A DNA stretch of 64,000 bases, from contig NZ_LMUX01000021.1 in assembly GCF_009765705.1 (NCBI RefSeq), positions 227,606 through 291,605 of the forward strand. Direction: 5' to 3'. Of this stretch, positions 9,659 to 21,068 are shown one piece after another. How positions within the stretch are numbered: position 1 is the first letter of the stretch; each line of letters starts with the position of its first letter. The translations under genes and the position numbers were made by a program. The notes beneath the pieces were generated by a model. It searched no databases. It worked only from the letters and a program-made list of their open reading frames with translations, and had not been told where the DNA came from. The DNA is from Burkholderia sp. L27(2015) (GTDB taxonomy: Bacteria > Pseudomonadota > Gammaproteobacteria > Burkholderiales > Burkholderiaceae).

Positions 9659-10522
9659 TCAGAACCCGTAAAGGCGTGCCGGGTTGATTACCAATAGTTT
9701 CTCGCGCAGCGTGGCGTCGGGACAGAAACGGAACAGCAGATCGACCAGTTCACCGTCGTTGGGCATATCCTTGGTGATGTTCGGATGTGGCCAGTCGGTG
9801 CCCCACAGCACGCGGTCGGGCGCGGCCTCGATCAGCGCGCGCGCGAAGGGAATCGCATCGTCAAACGGTCGCTGGCCGGCGGATACCCGCTCGGCGCCGC
9901 ACACCTTAACCCATGCGAGCGGATTGCGCATCAGTTCGAGCAGTTGCTTGAACGGCTGCTGATCCAACCCCGCTTCTGCACGCACGCGGCCCATGTGGTC
10001 GATCACAAACGGCACCTTGATGCGTGCGATCCGCTCCGCGTATTGCAGGATGTCTTGTGCGTCGAGATGCAGCACCACATGCCAGCCGAGCCGCTCGATA
10101 CGTTCGAGCACACGGTCGAATACATCGAGATCGGGCGCACCGCCCAGATGCGCAACGAAATTGAAGCGCACGCCGCGCACGCCGCGTGCGTCGAAGTCAG
10201 CCAGTTGTTCGTCGGTGACGCTGCCATCGACGATCGCGACGCCGCGATAGCGCCCGTTACCGCGCGCGATCGCGTCCAGCATCGCGGTATTGTCTGTGCC
10301 GTGGCAGCTTGCCTGCACGATCACCCCCCGGGGCGCGCCCAGAAAATCATGCAGGGCGACCAGGCGCTCGAACGGCGCGTCGGGCGGCGTGTAGCTGCGA
10401 TCCAGCGCATACGGGAAGACGTCGGCGGGGCCAAATACGTGGCAGTGCGCGTCGCACGCGTTGGCGGGCAAGGTTTGAACGGGCCGAACGGGATGGGGAT
10501 CGGGCGGTAAGCAGGATTTCAT
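9659..10522 (-). CDS. Amidohydrolase family protein (2-pyrone-4,6-dicarboxylate lactonase-like)
   Basis: The 287-residue cytoplasmic protein belongs to the amidohydrolase-2 TIM-barrel family. Visible metal and active-site segments are DAHCHVFGP near residues 23-31, [22 protein letters not shown] and the C-terminal WGTDWPHPN. The closest pattern I recognise is that of lactonases such as LigI that open pyrone dicarboxylates. The ATG at 10520-10522 was chosen because the longer frame to 10687 runs through the divergent promoter and the LysR start. The gene is divergent from the LysR regulator at 10655, its probable controller. Substrate is unknown. Confidence 0.82.
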   Translation of the reverse strand: MKSCLPPDPHPVRPVQTLPANACDAHCHVFGPADVFPYALDRSYTPPDAPFERLVALHDFLGAPRGVIVQASCHGTDNTAMLDAIARGNGRYRGVAIVDGSVTDEQLADFDARGVRGVRFNFVAHLGGAPDLDVFDRVLERIERLGWHVVLHLDAQDILQYAERIARIKVPFVIDHMGRVRAEAGLDQQPFKQLLELMRNPLAWVKVCGAERVSAGQRPFDDAIPFARALIEAAPDRVLWGTDWPHPNITKDMPNDGELVDLLFRFCPDATLREKLLVINPARLYGF

Positions 10523-10628
10523 CGAGCGTTGTCTCTTTGTGCATGGACCGCGCAACGCGGTTTCTATTGGGTGGGTGGATTGTGGCTGTCGATGGGTTCG
10601 GCTACAATCGCCATACCAAACTAGCTGA

Positions 10629-10645
10629 TATGTAAATTTCACATA
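10629..10645. promoter_or_regulatory. Candidate LysR-type operator between amidohydrolase and lysR genes
   Basis: TATGT (10629-10633) and ACATA (10641-10645) form perfect 5-bp inverted arms separated by 7 bases, in the 132-bp divergent intergenic region just before the LysR start. The size, symmetry and AT-rich centre fit a LysR recruitment site, but this is inference. Confidence 0.45.
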
Positions 10646-10654
10646 ACTAAAGAA

Positions 10655-11602
10655 ATGGACCTCAAGCAACTTGAGGCGTTCGTTCATGTCGCCGAACTTG
10701 GCAGCTTTACGCGCGCCGCCAATACGATGGACACCAATCAGCCGGCGTTAAGCCGGTTGGTACGGCATCTGGAAGTCGAATTGCGCCACACGTTGCTCGA
10801 GCGCAATGGTCGTGGCGTCACGCTCACCCAGGCCGGTCAGCGGATGTTGGCGCATGCGAAGGGCATCCTGCAGCAGGTGCAGCGCGCATCGCAGGATCTG
10901 GACGAATTGCATGGCGTGCTCGGCGGCCATTTCGGCATAGGCATCACACCCAGCTTTGCCAAGGTCGCAACGAACGAGCTCGTGCGCGGCTTTCGCACCT
11001 CGTTTCCGGGCGCGACCATCTCGGTCGCTCAAGGCTTGTCCACCTATCTGATCGAATGGCTGATGATGGGCCGCATCGACGCGGCGGTACTGTACGACAC
11101 GTTCGATACGCCGTTGATCGACAAGCGAACCATCTTCACTGAAGAACTGTTCTTGATCGGTCCGCACACCGGCGACGACACCAGCGCCGTTGCCAACGTC
11201 AAACACGAAGAAGCCGCGCCCTCGCCCTTGACGGCCATCCCGTTGCGGGAAATCACGCGTTATCCGCTCGTGATCCCGGGCCGCATGCACGCGATCAGGC
11301 GGATGGTCGAAGCGGCCGCAGCGGAGCAAGGCGTGAGATTGCGCATCGAGCTGGAGGTCGATGCGGTCACATCGATACTCGATCTGGTTAGCGAGGGCAT
11401 CGGCTATGCGGTACTGTCGCTCAACGCGACCGCCGGCGACGCGCTCAAGCGGCGCTTCCAGGTCACGCGTATCACCGAGCCGACGCTCTTGAGTCGCCTG
11501 GCGATCGCGACCAGCAGCAAGCACCCGTTGTCGCAATTGGCCATACAAGCGATCGCGATGCTCGAATCGAAAGTACTGCCGCTTTACGGCAACGCTGCCT
11601 GA
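10655..11602 (+). CDS. LysR-family transcriptional regulator
   Basis: The 315-residue protein begins MDLKQLEAFVHVAELGSF, the standard LysR N-terminus, with the helix-turn-helix through TNQPALSRLVRHLEVELRHTLLER (about residues 28-52) and a two-lobed effector-binding domain from about residue 90 to 300. It is divergently transcribed from the amidohydrolase gene across a 132-bp gap holding an inverted repeat. It therefore probably activates the amidohydrolase-dctA genes in response to a pathway intermediate. The C-terminal end overlaps a minus-strand gene remnant. Confidence 0.92.
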   Translation: MDLKQLEAFVHVAELGSFTRAANTMDTNQPALSRLVRHLEVELRHTLLERNGRGVTLTQAGQRMLAHAKGILQQVQRASQDLDELHGVLGGHFGIGITPSFAKVATNELVRGFRTSFPGATISVAQGLSTYLIEWLMMGRIDAAVLYDTFDTPLIDKRTIFTEELFLIGPHTGDDTSAVANVKHEEAAPSPLTAIPLREITRYPLVIPGRMHAIRRMVEAAAAEQGVRLRIELEVDAVTSILDLVSEGIGYAVLSLNATAGDALKRRFQVTRITEPTLLSRLAIATSSKHPLSQLAIQAIAMLESKVLPLYGNAA

Positions 11603-11790
11603 GTCCGCAATGCCGCCATTTCGGCGAGCTTCGACCAGGCGCTGGCGGCCGTCACTTTTGCCGAGAGCATTTTCAGTGAGGTGTCCCGTTGCGCCTCGAC
11701 GCTGACAAACCGCCCTATCGCCAAGCCCACGATGCTGAGGATCGCGACAAGCAGCAAGGCGGTAACAAGGGGTTTGTTTGACGTAAGCCA
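11584..11790 (-). pseudogene. Possible remnant of a small membrane protein gene next to selC
   Basis: In this frame about 66 residues are read after LTSNKPLVTALLLVAILS, including one strong membrane helix (LVTALLLVAILSIVGLAIG) and a soluble tail ending TQAALP. No start codon with a ribosome-binding site is available in frame: upstream the frame runs straight into tRNA-Sec. The only nearby ATG is in another frame. It may be a decayed fragment, for instance of a sensor or chemoreceptor N-terminus, or simply a chance frame. Confidence 0.3.
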
Positions 11791-11806
11791 TCGACAAGGC
11801 GATGGA

Positions 11807-11902
11807 TGGCGGAAGGCAGCAGGAGTCGAACCTACCTGGGAGCGGCTGACGCCCCCAACTGGGTTTGAAGCCCAGCCGCACCACCGGATACGAATGCCTT
11901 CC
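11807..11902 (-). tRNA. selC: tRNA-Sec (anticodon TCA)
   Basis: The minus strand reads a 96-base tRNA with the 8-bp acceptor stem GGAAGGCA/TGCCTTCC typical of selenocysteine tRNA, a G-C discriminator region and an encoded CCA. The anticodon loop CTTCAAA carries TCA, which reads UGA. There is a long variable arm and a GGTTCGACTCC T-loop. It lies 79 bases after selB and serves the in-frame UGA of fdnG upstream. Confidence 0.95.
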
Positions 11903-11980
11903 TCTGCTTCGGGCCGGTGTTCGCGCCGGTGTTCACTGAGTGGACACGATGGCTTTTGCGACCGGCTACTTATCGCTTTG

Positions 11981-13900
11981 CTACCGCTGGAACCCTTGTT
12001 CTCGGCCCCCGGTATCAGTTCGCAGCCAGTGCAAATCGCTGTAGAAACGAGTATAGGCGACCCTGTCAAAGAACTCCAAGATCTGGATCGCGCGCTTGCG
12101 ACCTAGCCCTGTGGCGTCACGAAACGCAATCGCACTAACGCCGCTTTCCCGCTGTGCCGCGAGTTGCGCAATGATGTCGGCCAACCTACCCACCGCGTCA
12201 GGACTATAAAACAGGTCGCGCACCACCTGAAACAGCTCGCCCTGACGCGTAAGCTTGCGCAAGGTCTCGCGTACCGCGTCCTCGCCTGCACCGCTCGTGC
12301 TCGACAGATCCCGTACCCACGGCGGATCAAAGCCGCCCGCGACGAGCAGCGGCAGCAGCGTATCGGCAAGCGCGCGCTCGGCTTGACTCAGCGTGGGCAG
12401 ATGCTCGGGTAAATGCAGCCACGGACCGCCGCGCTGCACGGTGCCCTGCGCGAGCAGCGCATCGAGCCGCGCGCGCCAGATCGGCTCGGGCAGCAGCGGC
12501 GCAACGATACGATGCAGCCTGGCGCTGGCGGGCCCGAGCTCATCAGGTGAGCGCGTATGAAACTCACTTAGTGCACCGACAATCTCGGCACCGAGCGCCT
12601 CCCAATGTGCGGGGAGAAACAACCAAGCATTGGCGCCGTCGACCACCGTTTGAGTATCGGCAGGCAGGTTCAGCCGCGGCGCCGGCAAGCCGCTCAGATG
12701 CATCGCCAAGTCACGCGACAATCCATGAGGTGCCACCTGCAACAGCGGTGTGAGCGAGCCGTGCTCGAGCAGCGCTGCAAGTGCATCGAGCCAAGCCCGT
12801 CTAGCCGGAGTGCGACGCCTGCGAGCCGGCCCAAAAGGATCGAGCACGCGCCCACCTCCAACCGTACGTGTCGCTTGCGCGTTGCGCGCGATAAAGCGAT
12901 CGCCAGGCTGGCAGCAAAGCGGCGTTTCAAACACCAATTGCACGCGCGCGGTTTGCCCCGGCACCAACACGTCGCCGTCCAGCAGTGCGACACGCGCCAG
13001 ATGATGCGCGGCACCCATGTGCACATGCAGTTGCGCCCAGTGACCCAGCGGTGCATGGGCATCGTCCAGCAACGTGAAGTCAGTATCGATGCGGGTCGAA
13101 GTGGCCGCGGCCCGCTGATCGACAATCCAGTCGCCCCGAGCGATCTGCTCGCGCTCGATCCCGCTCAGGTTGAGCGCACAGCGCTGGCCGGCGTGGCCGC
13201 TTTGCGCGGCGCGGTTTTGTGCATGGATGCTGCGCACCCTGACCGGCAATCCGGCCGGCGCGAGCACCAGCATATCGCCCTGCTCGACGCATCCGGCCAA
13301 CACGGTGCCGGTAACCACCGTACCATGCCCGGCCAGCGTGAAAACGCGATCGACAGCGAGGCGGAACAACCCGTCGTCGCGCCGCTGCTGTGCGTGGCCC
13401 GCGGTGTCGTCCAAATACGCCCGCAATGCGGCGACACCGGGGTCCTGCGCTGCGCTCGCGTTCAACGCGAAACGCGGCGCGGCGGCTAATGCGCTGCCGG
13501 CAAGGAGCGCGTCGAGCTGTGCATGGACCTCCGCAAGCCGTGCGGCATCGACGCGGTCGGTCTTGGTCAGTGCGAGCGCGCCTGCGCCGACGCCCAGCAG
13601 TTTCAGGATGGCCAGGTGTTCGACGGTTTGCGGCATCACACCGTCATCGGCTGCAACCACCAGCAGCGCGAAATCGATACCGCTGGCGCCCGCCGCCATC
13701 GCGTGGATGAAACGCTCGTGCCCGGGCACGTCGATGATGCCCAGCACCTCGCCGCTGGCAAGCGGCGTGTAGGCATAACCAAGCTCAATTGAAATGCCCC
13801 GTGTCTTCTCTTCCTTCAGACGATCGGTATCGACGCCGGTCAGCGCACGCACCAGCGTGGTCTTGCCGTGGTCGATATGACCGGCCGTACCGATGATCAT
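11981..13900 (-). CDS. selB: Selenocysteine-specific translation elongation factor SelB
   Basis: The 639-residue GTPase delivers Sec-tRNA to UGA codons that are followed by a SECIS hairpin. The G domain opens [22 protein letters not shown] with [12 protein letters not shown] (G3) and TKTDRVD (G4) following, and the long C-terminal half matches the winged-helix repeats that bind SECIS RNA. Length is typical. Its ATG overlaps the selA stop as ATGA (13897-13900), so translation is coupled. tRNA-Sec follows on the same strand. Confidence 0.96.
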   Translation of the reverse strand: MIIGTAGHIDHGKTTLVRALTGVDTDRLKEEKTRGISIELGYAYTPLASGEVLGIIDVPGHERFIHAMAAGASGIDFALLVVAADDGVMPQTVEHLAILKLLGVGAGALALTKTDRVDAARLAEVHAQLDALLAGSALAAAPRFALNASAAQDPGVAALRAYLDDTAGHAQQRRDDGLFRLAVDRVFTLAGHGTVVTGTVLAGCVEQGDMLVLAPAGLPVRVRSIHAQNRAAQSGHAGQRCALNLSGIEREQIARGDWIVDQRAAATSTRIDTDFTLLDDAHAPLGHWAQLHVHMGAAHHLARVALLDGDVLVPGQTARVQLVFETPLCCQPGDRFIARNAQATRTVGGGRVLDPFGPARRRRTPARRAWLDALAALLEHGSLTPLLQVAPHGLSRDLAMHLSGLPAPRLNLPADTQTVVDGANAWLFLPAHWEALGAEIVGALSEFHTRSPDELGPASARLHRIVAPLLPEPIWRARLDALLAQGTVQRGGPWLHLPEHLPTLSQAERALADTLLPLLVAGGFDPPWVRDLSSTSGAGEDAVRETLRKLTRQGELFQVVRDLFYSPDAVGRLADIIAQLAAQRESGVSAIAFRDATGLGRKRAIQILEFFDRVAYTRFYSDLHWLRTDTGGREQGFQR

Positions 13901-15426
13901 TGCGACAGCTTCGACAGTTGCCCCAGTTGCGCCAGTTGTGCCGCAAACTCGGCTTCTTCGTCAGCCTCAAGGCAGCGCAGGTCGAGCTGCAATGCGTTGT
14001 CGGCGATGCGACCGATAACCGGACGCGGCAGTGCGCGCAGCATGGCTTCGAGCCGCGACAGCATGCGCCCGCCCGGCTTGCCGTCGGCGCGCCGCACTAC
14101 CAAGCCGGCGCTGGGCAATTGATCGATCGGCAGCGCACCGCTGCCGATCTGACTGAACATGGCCACGCTTTCCACCGCGTAATCGCTACCCAGCACCTGC
14201 TGCAACGGCGCTTGCAGGCGCGCGGCCGCAGCCTGCATCTCGGCAATCGGGCGGGTCAGCAACCGCAGCGTGGTGAGCCGTTCGCGCAGGAGTTCGGGTG
14301 CGCGATATAACTGCAGCACCGGTTCGAGCGCGGCCAGCGTCAGCTTGCCTACGCGCAACGCGCGTTTGAGCGGGTGTTTCTTGATCTTGGCAATCAAGTC
14401 GGCGCGGCCGACGATCAGGCCCGCTTGCGGGCCGCCCAGTAGTTTGTCGCCGCTGAAGGTGACGAGGTCGGCACCGGCCGCGAGAGTATCGCGCACGGTG
14501 GCTTCGCGCGGCAGCCCGTAGTCGCCCAGGTCGACCAGCGTGCCGCTGCCCAGATCGACCGCCAGTGGCACGCCGTGTTCGCGCGCGAGCGGCGCGAGCT
14601 GCTCGATCTCGACGCTGTGAGTAAAGCCCTGGATCGCATAGTTACTCGTGTGCACCTTCATCAGCAGCGCGGTGCGCGAACCGAGCGCCTCTTCATAGTC
14701 GCGCAGATGAGTGCGATTGGTGGTGCCGACCTCGCGCAGCTTCGCGCCCGCGCGCGACATGATGTCGGGAATGCGGAACGCGCCGCCGATCTCGACCAGC
14801 TCGCCGCGCGACACGATCACCTCGCGGCGCGGCGCAAGCGCAGCAAGCATCAGCAACACCGCCGCAGCGTTGTTGTTGACCACGGTCGCAGCCTGCGCGC
14901 CGGTCAGCTCGCACAGCAGCTCCCCTACCAAGTCGTCGCGGTCGCCACGCGCACCGCTGGCGAGATCGAATTCGAGGTTGACCGGGCGTGTCAGCACATC
15001 GACCACCGCTCGCACCGCCTGCTCGGGCAACAACGCGCGACCGAGGTTGGTGTGCAGTACCGTACCGGTCAGGTTGAAAACGCTGCGCAACCGCGGCCGG
15101 GCGCGCTCCTGCAAGAGGCTGCAGGCGCGCTCGGCCAAGGTCGGATCGTCGGGCACGACGGATTGCGCGCCCGAGCGCAGTGCGCCGCGCAGTGCCTCTA
15201 GCACGGCACGCACCGCCGCGAGTGTCTGCGTGCGTCCGTAGACCTCGCTTAATTTTCGGCACGCCTGCCCGGACATGAGCCGCTCGACCGACGGTAAGTG
15301 CGCCAGCGTCGACGCTGGCGCTGGCGCAGCCGTAGCCGCTGTCGTAGTCGTAGTCGTAGCCGCACCCGCAGCCGCCGTCACCGGCATCGGTGCGACATCT
15401 CCGACACGCGTATCGACCTTGCTCAT
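13897..15426 (-). CDS. selA: L-seryl-tRNA(Sec) selenium transferase SelA
   Basis: The 509-residue cytoplasmic PLP enzyme converts Ser-tRNA(Sec) to selenocysteinyl-tRNA(Sec) using selenophosphate. The PLP lysine is K328 in [13 protein letters not shown]. After [10 protein letters not shown] the N-terminus has an Ala/Thr/Pro low-complexity tract (about residues 14-40) encoded by repeated GTAGTC-type triplets, which is not part of the SelA fold. The ATG at 15424-15426 was chosen because it overlaps the fdhE stop as ATGA. A longer frame adds ten residues inside fdhE. Confidence 0.95.
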   Translation of the reverse strand: MSKVDTRVGDVAPMPVTAAAGAATTTTTTAATAAPAPASTLAHLPSVERLMSGQACRKLSEVYGRTQTLAAVRAVLEALRGALRSGAQSVVPDDPTLAERACSLLQERARPRLRSVFNLTGTVLHTNLGRALLPEQAVRAVVDVLTRPVNLEFDLASGARGDRDDLVGELLCELTGAQAATVVNNNAAAVLLMLAALAPRREVIVSRGELVEIGGAFRIPDIMSRAGAKLREVGTTNRTHLRDYEEALGSRTALLMKVHTSNYAIQGFTHSVEIEQLAPLAREHGVPLAVDLGSGTLVDLGDYGLPREATVRDTLAAGADLVTFSGDKLLGGPQAGLIVGRADLIAKIKKHPLKRALRVGKLTLAALEPVLQLYRAPELLRERLTTLRLLTRPIAEMQAAAARLQAPLQQVLGSDYAVESVAMFSQIGSGALPIDQLPSAGLVVRRADGKPGGRMLSRLEAMLRALPRPVIGRIADNALQLDLRCLEADEEAEFAAQLAQLGQLSKLSQ

Positions 15427-16373
15427 GTCTCGTCTTCCTGCCCGGCTGCGGGCCACAAGAATGGATGCGGCGCGCTGCGGCGGTAGCCGGCTTCGTTCAT
15501 CAGCAGATCGAGCGTCAGGCTCGCGAGGTCGTCCGAGTAAGGCTCAACATCGAACGCCTTGTCCTGGTAGAAAATCTTGCGATAGGTATGACAGTGTTCG
15601 CACGATTCCGCTTTGGCCCAGTCGGGCTGGCCGTCGATCGCGTGATAGAGGATGCCATGGGTCGAATCGCAGTGCGTGCATTTGACGCGGACCACGTGCG
15701 ATTCGGTTCCGCACAGTCCGCACGCGACGAATCGGTAGCCCTGGTAAATGCCGCCGACGCGCACCACGCTCGCGACCGGCTGTGTACCGCAGACAGGGCA
15801 CAGGCCGACGGTGTCGAGGTAAGGCACCTGCGCTTGCGTCAAGCGGCTTGCCAGATCGGTCCACACCACTTGCAGCGCGGCCATGATGAACGGCGCGCAT
15901 GCGTTGTCCAGCACTTCGCCACCGGGCATGAGCAGTGCATCAGCCTCGCGTTCGAGCGCGCTTTGGTCGAGCGCTCGCAGTCGCGCGAACGCAGCGGCGA
16001 GCGGCGGCGGGATCTCACTGCTCGCTTCCAGATGCGACAGCAGCGACGCCAGCACATCGCGCCAGGCGGGATCGCGTTGCGTAGTGCGTGCCGGCAGGAT
16101 GGGCATCGAGTGCTGCTGGGCGCGCGTGATCGACTGCGCATCGACCGCAGGCGCAGTGAATCGGGCTAGCGTGTCATGCTGAGCCTGCGCCAGGTTGGCC
16201 ATCAGCCGCAGGTAGTCGCCGATCGGATGGGTGTCGGTTGCCAGCGTGCGCAAGCGCTGCGCGCGCGAAGCGAATAGGTCGGCGCGCTGCGGCAGCCGTA
16301 TTCGCGGGATCGCCGAGTGGTCGATTGTCTGTATTTCGTTGGGTTCGAGAATACGCTGCAAATCAGCCCCCAC
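15423..16373 (-). CDS. fdhE: Formate dehydrogenase accessory protein FdhE
   Basis: The 316-residue cytoplasmic protein is needed for maturation of respiratory formate dehydrogenases. It carries the four-CxxC rubredoxin-like metal set expected of FdhE: CPVCG, CGLCG, CTHC and CEHC between about residues 185 and 265. The gene follows fdnI by 12 bases and its stop overlaps the selA start, so it belongs to the fdn-sel transcript. Confidence 0.94.
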   Translation of the reverse strand: MGADLQRILEPNEIQTIDHSAIPRIRLPQRADLFASRAQRLRTLATDTHPIGDYLRLMANLAQAQHDTLARFTAPAVDAQSITRAQQHSMPILPARTTQRDPAWRDVLASLLSHLEASSEIPPPLAAAFARLRALDQSALEREADALLMPGGEVLDNACAPFIMAALQVVWTDLASRLTQAQVPYLDTVGLCPVCGTQPVASVVRVGGIYQGYRFVACGLCGTESHVVRVKCTHCDSTHGILYHAIDGQPDWAKAESCEHCHTYRKIFYQDKAFDVEPYSDDLASLTLDLLMNEAGYRRSAPHPFLWPAAGQEDET

Positions 16374-16385
16374 TCAAAAGCTGTA

Positions 16386-17060
16386 CTAATCACGCGGCGA
16401 CGACCTGACGATGGAGCGGAACCAACGCCGATGATGCTTGCGCGCCCAGCCAAGCGTCACGGTGCCGCGTACCATCGCGCCTATCGAACCCTTGACCCAG
16501 ATCCCCGCATAGATGTGGATGATGATGCTCGCGATCAGCACAAAGGCCACAGCCGCGTGGACCACGGCCGAAAAGCGGATCACGCCAATCGGGAAATACG
16601 CCGAAAAATAGCGCCGCCAAATCACAATGCCGCTGGCAAGCAACAGCAGCAAGCAGACGATCAATACAAAGAATAGCAGCTTCTGGCCGGCGTTATACCG
16701 GCCCACTTCCGGTAGATCGTCTTCGCGGTTGTTCACCACGTCGCCGATCTGCCGGAGCCACTGGACATCATCGCGATCCAGCACGTTGTGACGCCAAAAG
16801 CGCAGCGCCAGCAGCGCGAACGACACGAACATCACCAGCCCGATAAACGGATGAAGAATGCGTGTCCACTGACCGCCGCCGAACAACGCGGACAGCCAGA
16901 ACATCGCCGGATGGAACATCGCGAGGCCGGACAAGGCGAGCAACACGAAGCTGATTGCCGTGATCCAGTGGTTGGTGCGTTCGTTGGCGGTATAGCGCTC
17001 GATCAGTTCGCGGTGTTCGCGATCGTACTTAACGTTGTACTTAGTGTCGTCCTTATGCAT
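16386..17060 (-). CDS. fdnI: Formate dehydrogenase N gamma subunit (cytochrome b556)
   Basis: The 224-residue inner-membrane di-haem cytochrome b passes electrons from the formate dehydrogenase iron-sulfur subunit to quinone. Four hydrophobic helices are visible, with haem-ligand histidines in [19 protein letters not shown] and the late AVVHAAVAF / [10 protein letters not shown] segments. The ATG at 17058-17060, which overlaps the end of fdnH by 8 bases, gives the usual short N-terminus; a longer frame exists inside fdnH. Confidence 0.94.
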   Translation of the reverse strand: MHKDDTKYNVKYDREHRELIERYTANERTNHWITAISFVLLALSGLAMFHPAMFWLSALFGGGQWTRILHPFIGLVMFVSFALLALRFWRHNVLDRDDVQWLRQIGDVVNNREDDLPEVGRYNAGQKLLFFVLIVCLLLLLASGIVIWRRYFSAYFPIGVIRFSAVVHAAVAFVLIASIIIHIYAGIWVKGSIGAMVRGTVTLGWARKHHRRWFRSIVRSSPRD

Positions 17061-17982
17061 CGTCGTGCTCCCGCTCATGCTCCCGTTCACGCTTCGCCTC
17101 GTCTTCCGCGGCCTGCTCATCGACCTCATCGACCTCGTTCGGACCGATCCGGGTGTAGTGGAAGAAACCCGTCAGCGCAGTCAACGCCAGGGCGGCCAGC
17201 GCAAGCGGTTTCGCCACGCCCTTCCAGATCCGCACCATCGGGCTGATCCGCGGGTTATCCGGCAACCCGTGATACAGCGAGGGCTGGTCGGCATGATGCA
17301 GCACGTACATCACGTGCGTGCCGCCGACCCCCTGAGGATCGTACAGGCCGGCATGCTCAAAGCCGCGCTCATTGAGGTCGACGATCCTGTCCTGCGCCTG
17401 CTGCGTCATGTCCTCCTTGGTGCCGAACATGATCGCGCCGGTCGGACAAGCCTTCACGCAGGCCGGCTCCTGGCCGACCGCGACGCGATCGGAACAGAGC
17501 GTGCACTTGTACACGCGATGGTCCTTCTTCGAAATGCGCGGCACGTCGAACGGGCAACCGCTGATGCAATAGCCGCAACCGATGCAGTTTTCCTCGTGGA
17601 AGTCGACGATGCCGTTTGTGTACTGGACGATCGCGCCCGGCGAAGGGCACGCCTTCAGGCAACCCGGGTCTTCGCAATGCATGCAACCGTCCTTGCGGAT
17701 CAGCCATTCGAGGTTCCCATTCGGGTTCTCATACTCCGCGAAGCGCATCACGGTCCACGAATGCTCGCTGAGGTCGCGTGGGTTATCGTAGACACCGGTC
17801 GTGATGCCGATTTCATCGCGCAAGTCGTTCCACTCCATACAGGCGGTCTGGCACGCCTTGCAGCCGATGCACTTGGAGACGTCGATCAGCTTGGCGACCG
17901 TGCCGGTCACCGGCTCGCGCACGACGGGAGGTTGCACCGTAGTGGCCGACATGCGCTTGATATCCAGCGATTGCAGAGCCAT
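17053..17982 (-). CDS. fdnH: Formate dehydrogenase N beta subunit (iron-sulfur)
   Basis: The 309-residue protein holds four [4Fe-4S] clusters that wire the catalytic subunit to the cytochrome b. Cysteine groups are [41 protein letters not shown] and CTLCSDRV...CVKACP. A membrane helix near the C-terminus ([15 protein letters not shown]) anchors it facing the periplasm. The tail is a charged Glu/His/Arg repeat ([13 protein letters not shown]). The ATG at 17982 lies 17 bases after the fdnG stop and follows a GGGAGGCAGG ribosome-binding site. Confidence 0.95.
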   Translation of the reverse strand: MALQSLDIKRMSATTVQPPVVREPVTGTVAKLIDVSKCIGCKACQTACMEWNDLRDEIGITTGVYDNPRDLSEHSWTVMRFAEYENPNGNLEWLIRKDGCMHCEDPGCLKACPSPGAIVQYTNGIVDFHEENCIGCGYCISGCPFDVPRISKKDHRVYKCTLCSDRVAVGQEPACVKACPTGAIMFGTKEDMTQQAQDRIVDLNERGFEHAGLYDPQGVGGTHVMYVLHHADQPSLYHGLPDNPRISPMVRIWKGVAKPLALAALALTALTGFFHYTRIGPNEVDEVDEQAAEDEAKREREHEREHDDA

Positions 17983-17999
17983 ATCCTGCCTCCCTCCCC

Positions 18000-20900
18000 T
18001 TATGCCTTCTCGACCTTGACCAGGAACGATTTGAATTCCGGGGTCTGCGTATTGCCGTCGCCCACACACGGCGTGAGCGTGTTGGTGAGGTAACCGGGCT
18101 TGGTCAGGCCTTTGAACCCCCAATGCAGCGGCATGCCGACGGTCTGCACCTTTTTGCCATCCACCATCAGCGGCTTGATGCGTTTGGTCACCACCGCAAC
18201 GGCGACAATAAAACCTCGCTTGGACGAGACCTTGATCATGTCGCCCGCCACCACGCCCACCTCGCGGGCAAGGTCCTCGCCAATTTCGACGAATTGCTGC
18301 GGTTGGATGATCGCATTCAAACGCGCATGCTTGGTCCAGAAGTGGAAGTGCTCGGTAAGCCGATAGGTGGTGGCGGTATGGGGGAACTCCGCGGCTTTGC
18401 CGAAATTCCCGCGATCGTCGGGGAACACGCGCGCGGCCGGATTATTGATGGCCTCGGGATGATCCAAGTGCAGCGGGTTATAGCCCAACGGCGTCTCGAA
18501 CGGCTCGTAGTGCTCGGGGAACGGTCCTTCTTCCATATGAGCGCGGGCAAAGAAACGCGCCACGCCTTCCGGGTTCATGATGAACGGTCCCATACCCAGG
18601 TCGGGTGCCTCGTCCGCCTTGTAGTCGGGAACGTCCGCGCCGCTCCAGGCGGAACCGTTCCAGCCGATCAGCTTGCGGCTCGGGTCGAACGGTTTGCCTT
18701 TGGCGTCGCAGGACGCCCGGTTGTACAGAACCCTGCGGTTCGCCGGCCACGCCCATGCCCAGTCGAGGGTCTGGCCGATGCCGGTCGGATCGCTGTTGTC
18801 GCGGCGCGCCATCTGGTTGCCCTCCTCGGTCCAGGCGCCGCAGAAGATCCAGCAGCCGCATGCGGTGCTGCCGTCGTCGCGCAACAGCGCGAAGCCGGGC
18901 AACTGCGTACCGGCTTTTGCGAGTACCTTGGTCGCGTCTTTCGGATCGGTCAAAGCGCTCAGCGCACGGCCGTTATATTCGCGGGCCAGTTCGTCAGGGC
19001 GTGGGCTCAAAGGATCGGCATAGGGCCAACTCAGGTTGACGATAGGCGCCGGGAAGGCACCACCCTGCTGCATGTACATCGTACGTATGCGCGTGTAGAT
19101 GCCCGACATGATATCGAGGTCGCTGCGCGCCTCGCCCGGCGGCTCCGCGCCCTTCCAATGCCATTGCAGCACGCGCGACGAACTGACGATCGAGCCGTCC
19201 TCCTCGGCAAAGCACGAGGTCGGCAGGCGGAATACCTCCGTCGGGATCTTGGACGAATCCACGTCGTTGTGCTCGCCGTAGTGCTTCCAGAATTCGGACG
19301 TCTCGGTCGCGAGCGGGTCCATGATCACCAGCCATTTCAACTTGCTTAAGCCCTCGATGGACTTGGCCTTGTCCGGTGCCGATGCCAGCACGTTGAAGCC
19401 CTGGCAGATATAGCCGTTGAGCCGGCCCTGCACCATCAGCTCGATGGCCTGCAGCAGGTCGTAGGATTTGTCGAGCTTGGGCAGGTAATCGTAGCCCCAG
19501 TTGTTTTCCTTGGTTGCCGCATCGCCCCACCACGACTTCATGAAGCTGACGAAGAATGCAGGGTAGTTCTGGTAGTAGCTGAGCTGGTTCGGCCGCAACG
19601 GCTTGAGCGTGCGTGCGGCGATGTAATGTTCGTAGTCCTGTTCACTTTCCATCGGCAGCGTCATGTATCCGGGCAGCGAGTCGGTCAACAGCCCCAGATC
19701 CGTCAGGCCCTGGATGTTGGAGTGCCCGCGCAGCGCGTTCATGCCGCCGCCGGCGATGCCGATATTGCCCAGCAGCAGTTGCACCATCGCGCCGGTACGG
19801 ATCATCTGCGAGCCTACCGAGTGCTGGGTCCAGCCCAGCGCGTACATCACCGTGGCGGCCCTGTCCGGCGTAGCCGTGCTGGCCATCATCTCGCACACGT
19901 GCAGGAACTTGTCCTTCGGCGTGCCACAGATCCGCTCGACCATCTCCGGCGTGTAGCGCGAGTAATGCGCCTTCATCAGCTGATATACGCAGCGTGGATG
20001 AGCCAGCGTCGCGTCGGTCTTCACGTAGCCGTCGCTGCCGAACTCGTAGTCCCAACTGGCCTTGTCGTAACTGTGCTGCTCAGCGTTGTAGCCCGAGAAC
20101 AGACCGTTCTCGAACGTGAAATCCTCGCGCACGATAAAGCTGAAATCGGTGTAATTGCGCACGTACTCGTGCTGCACCTTGTCGTTTGTGAGCAGGTAAT
20201 TGATCATCCCGCCCAGAAAGGCGATATCGGTGCCGGTGCGGATCGGCACGTAATAATCTGCGACCGACGCCGTGCGCGTAAAGCGCGGGTCGACCACGAT
20301 CAGGCGAGCTTTGCGATGCGCCTTGGCTTCCACGACCCATTTGAAACCACACGGGTGCGCCTCGGCAGAATTGCCGCCCATGACCAAAATTACGTCCGTG
20401 TTCTTGATGTCGACCCAATGGTTCGTCATCGCACCTCGGCCAAACGTCGGGGCAAGACCTGCCACCGTCGGGCCGTGTCAGACACGTGCCTGGTTGTCGA
20501 ACGCCAGTATTCCAAGACTACGCATCGCCTTGTGGGTTAAATAGCCCACTTCGTTGCTGGCAGCGGACGCCGCCAGCATACCGGTGGTCACCCAGCGATT
20601 GACGGTCTTGCCATCCGCCGTCTTCTCGACGAAATTGGCGTCGCGGTCCTGCTTCATCAGCTTCGCGATGCGGTCGTAGGCGTCGTCCCAGGTAATGCGC
20701 TGCCATCGGTCGGAGCCCGGTGCGCGGTACTCCGGGTATAGCAGACGGGTATTGCTGTGGATCATATCGAGCAGGCTGGCGCCCTTCGGGCATAGCGTGC
20801 CGCGATTGACCGGATGATCGGGGTCGCCCTCGATATGGATGATGCTGGATTTCGCGTTTTTTGCGCCGTCGCCCAAGCTGTACATCAAAATGCCGCAACC

Positions 20901-21068
20901 TACCGAGCAGTAGGTACACGTATTACGCGTTTCCGTGGTGCGTGTGAGCTTGTATTGGCGGACTTCGGCGAGCGCCGGGGCTGGAGAATAGCCCATCAAA
21001 GCCAAACTCGACCCCGCCAGAGACGTTGCCGAGACCTTGAGAAACTGTCGCCGAGTCATGTTGAGCAT
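18000..21068 (-). CDS. fdnG: Formate dehydrogenase N alpha subunit, selenocysteine-containing
   Basis: Two adjacent frames joined by a single TGA at 20478-20480 form one gene of 1022 residues. The TGA is selenocysteine 197 in the context [18 protein letters not shown], the same as in E. coli FdnG, and a SECIS-like hairpin follows. A Tat signal (RRQFLKVS) is at the N-terminus for export with its cofactor, then CTYCSVGC...CPKG for a [4Fe-4S] cluster, then the bis-MGD molybdopterin domains. It oxidises formate to CO2 in the periplasm. It heads the fdnGHI-fdhE-selAB-selC block, so the selenoprotein and the machinery to make it are genetically linked. Confidence 0.96.
20440..20480 (-). promoter_or_regulatory. 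SECIS element directing selenocysteine insertion in fdnG
   Basis: Immediately downstream of the UGA the minus strand reads CACGGCCCGACGG, a GCAGGTCT apical region and complementary bases, closely similar to the E. coli fdnG/fdhF SECIS hairpin in sequence and spacing. SelB would bind its apical loop. Confidence 0.85.

Noticed and set aside
11807..11902. Genomic island integrated at tRNA-Sec
   Set aside because: No integrase, direct repeat of the selC end or compositional break is visible on either side.
20478..20480. fdnG read as a pseudogene split by an in-frame stop
   Set aside because: The TGA is in the conserved selenocysteine context with a SECIS-like hairpin after it, and selA, selB and selC lie in the same block.
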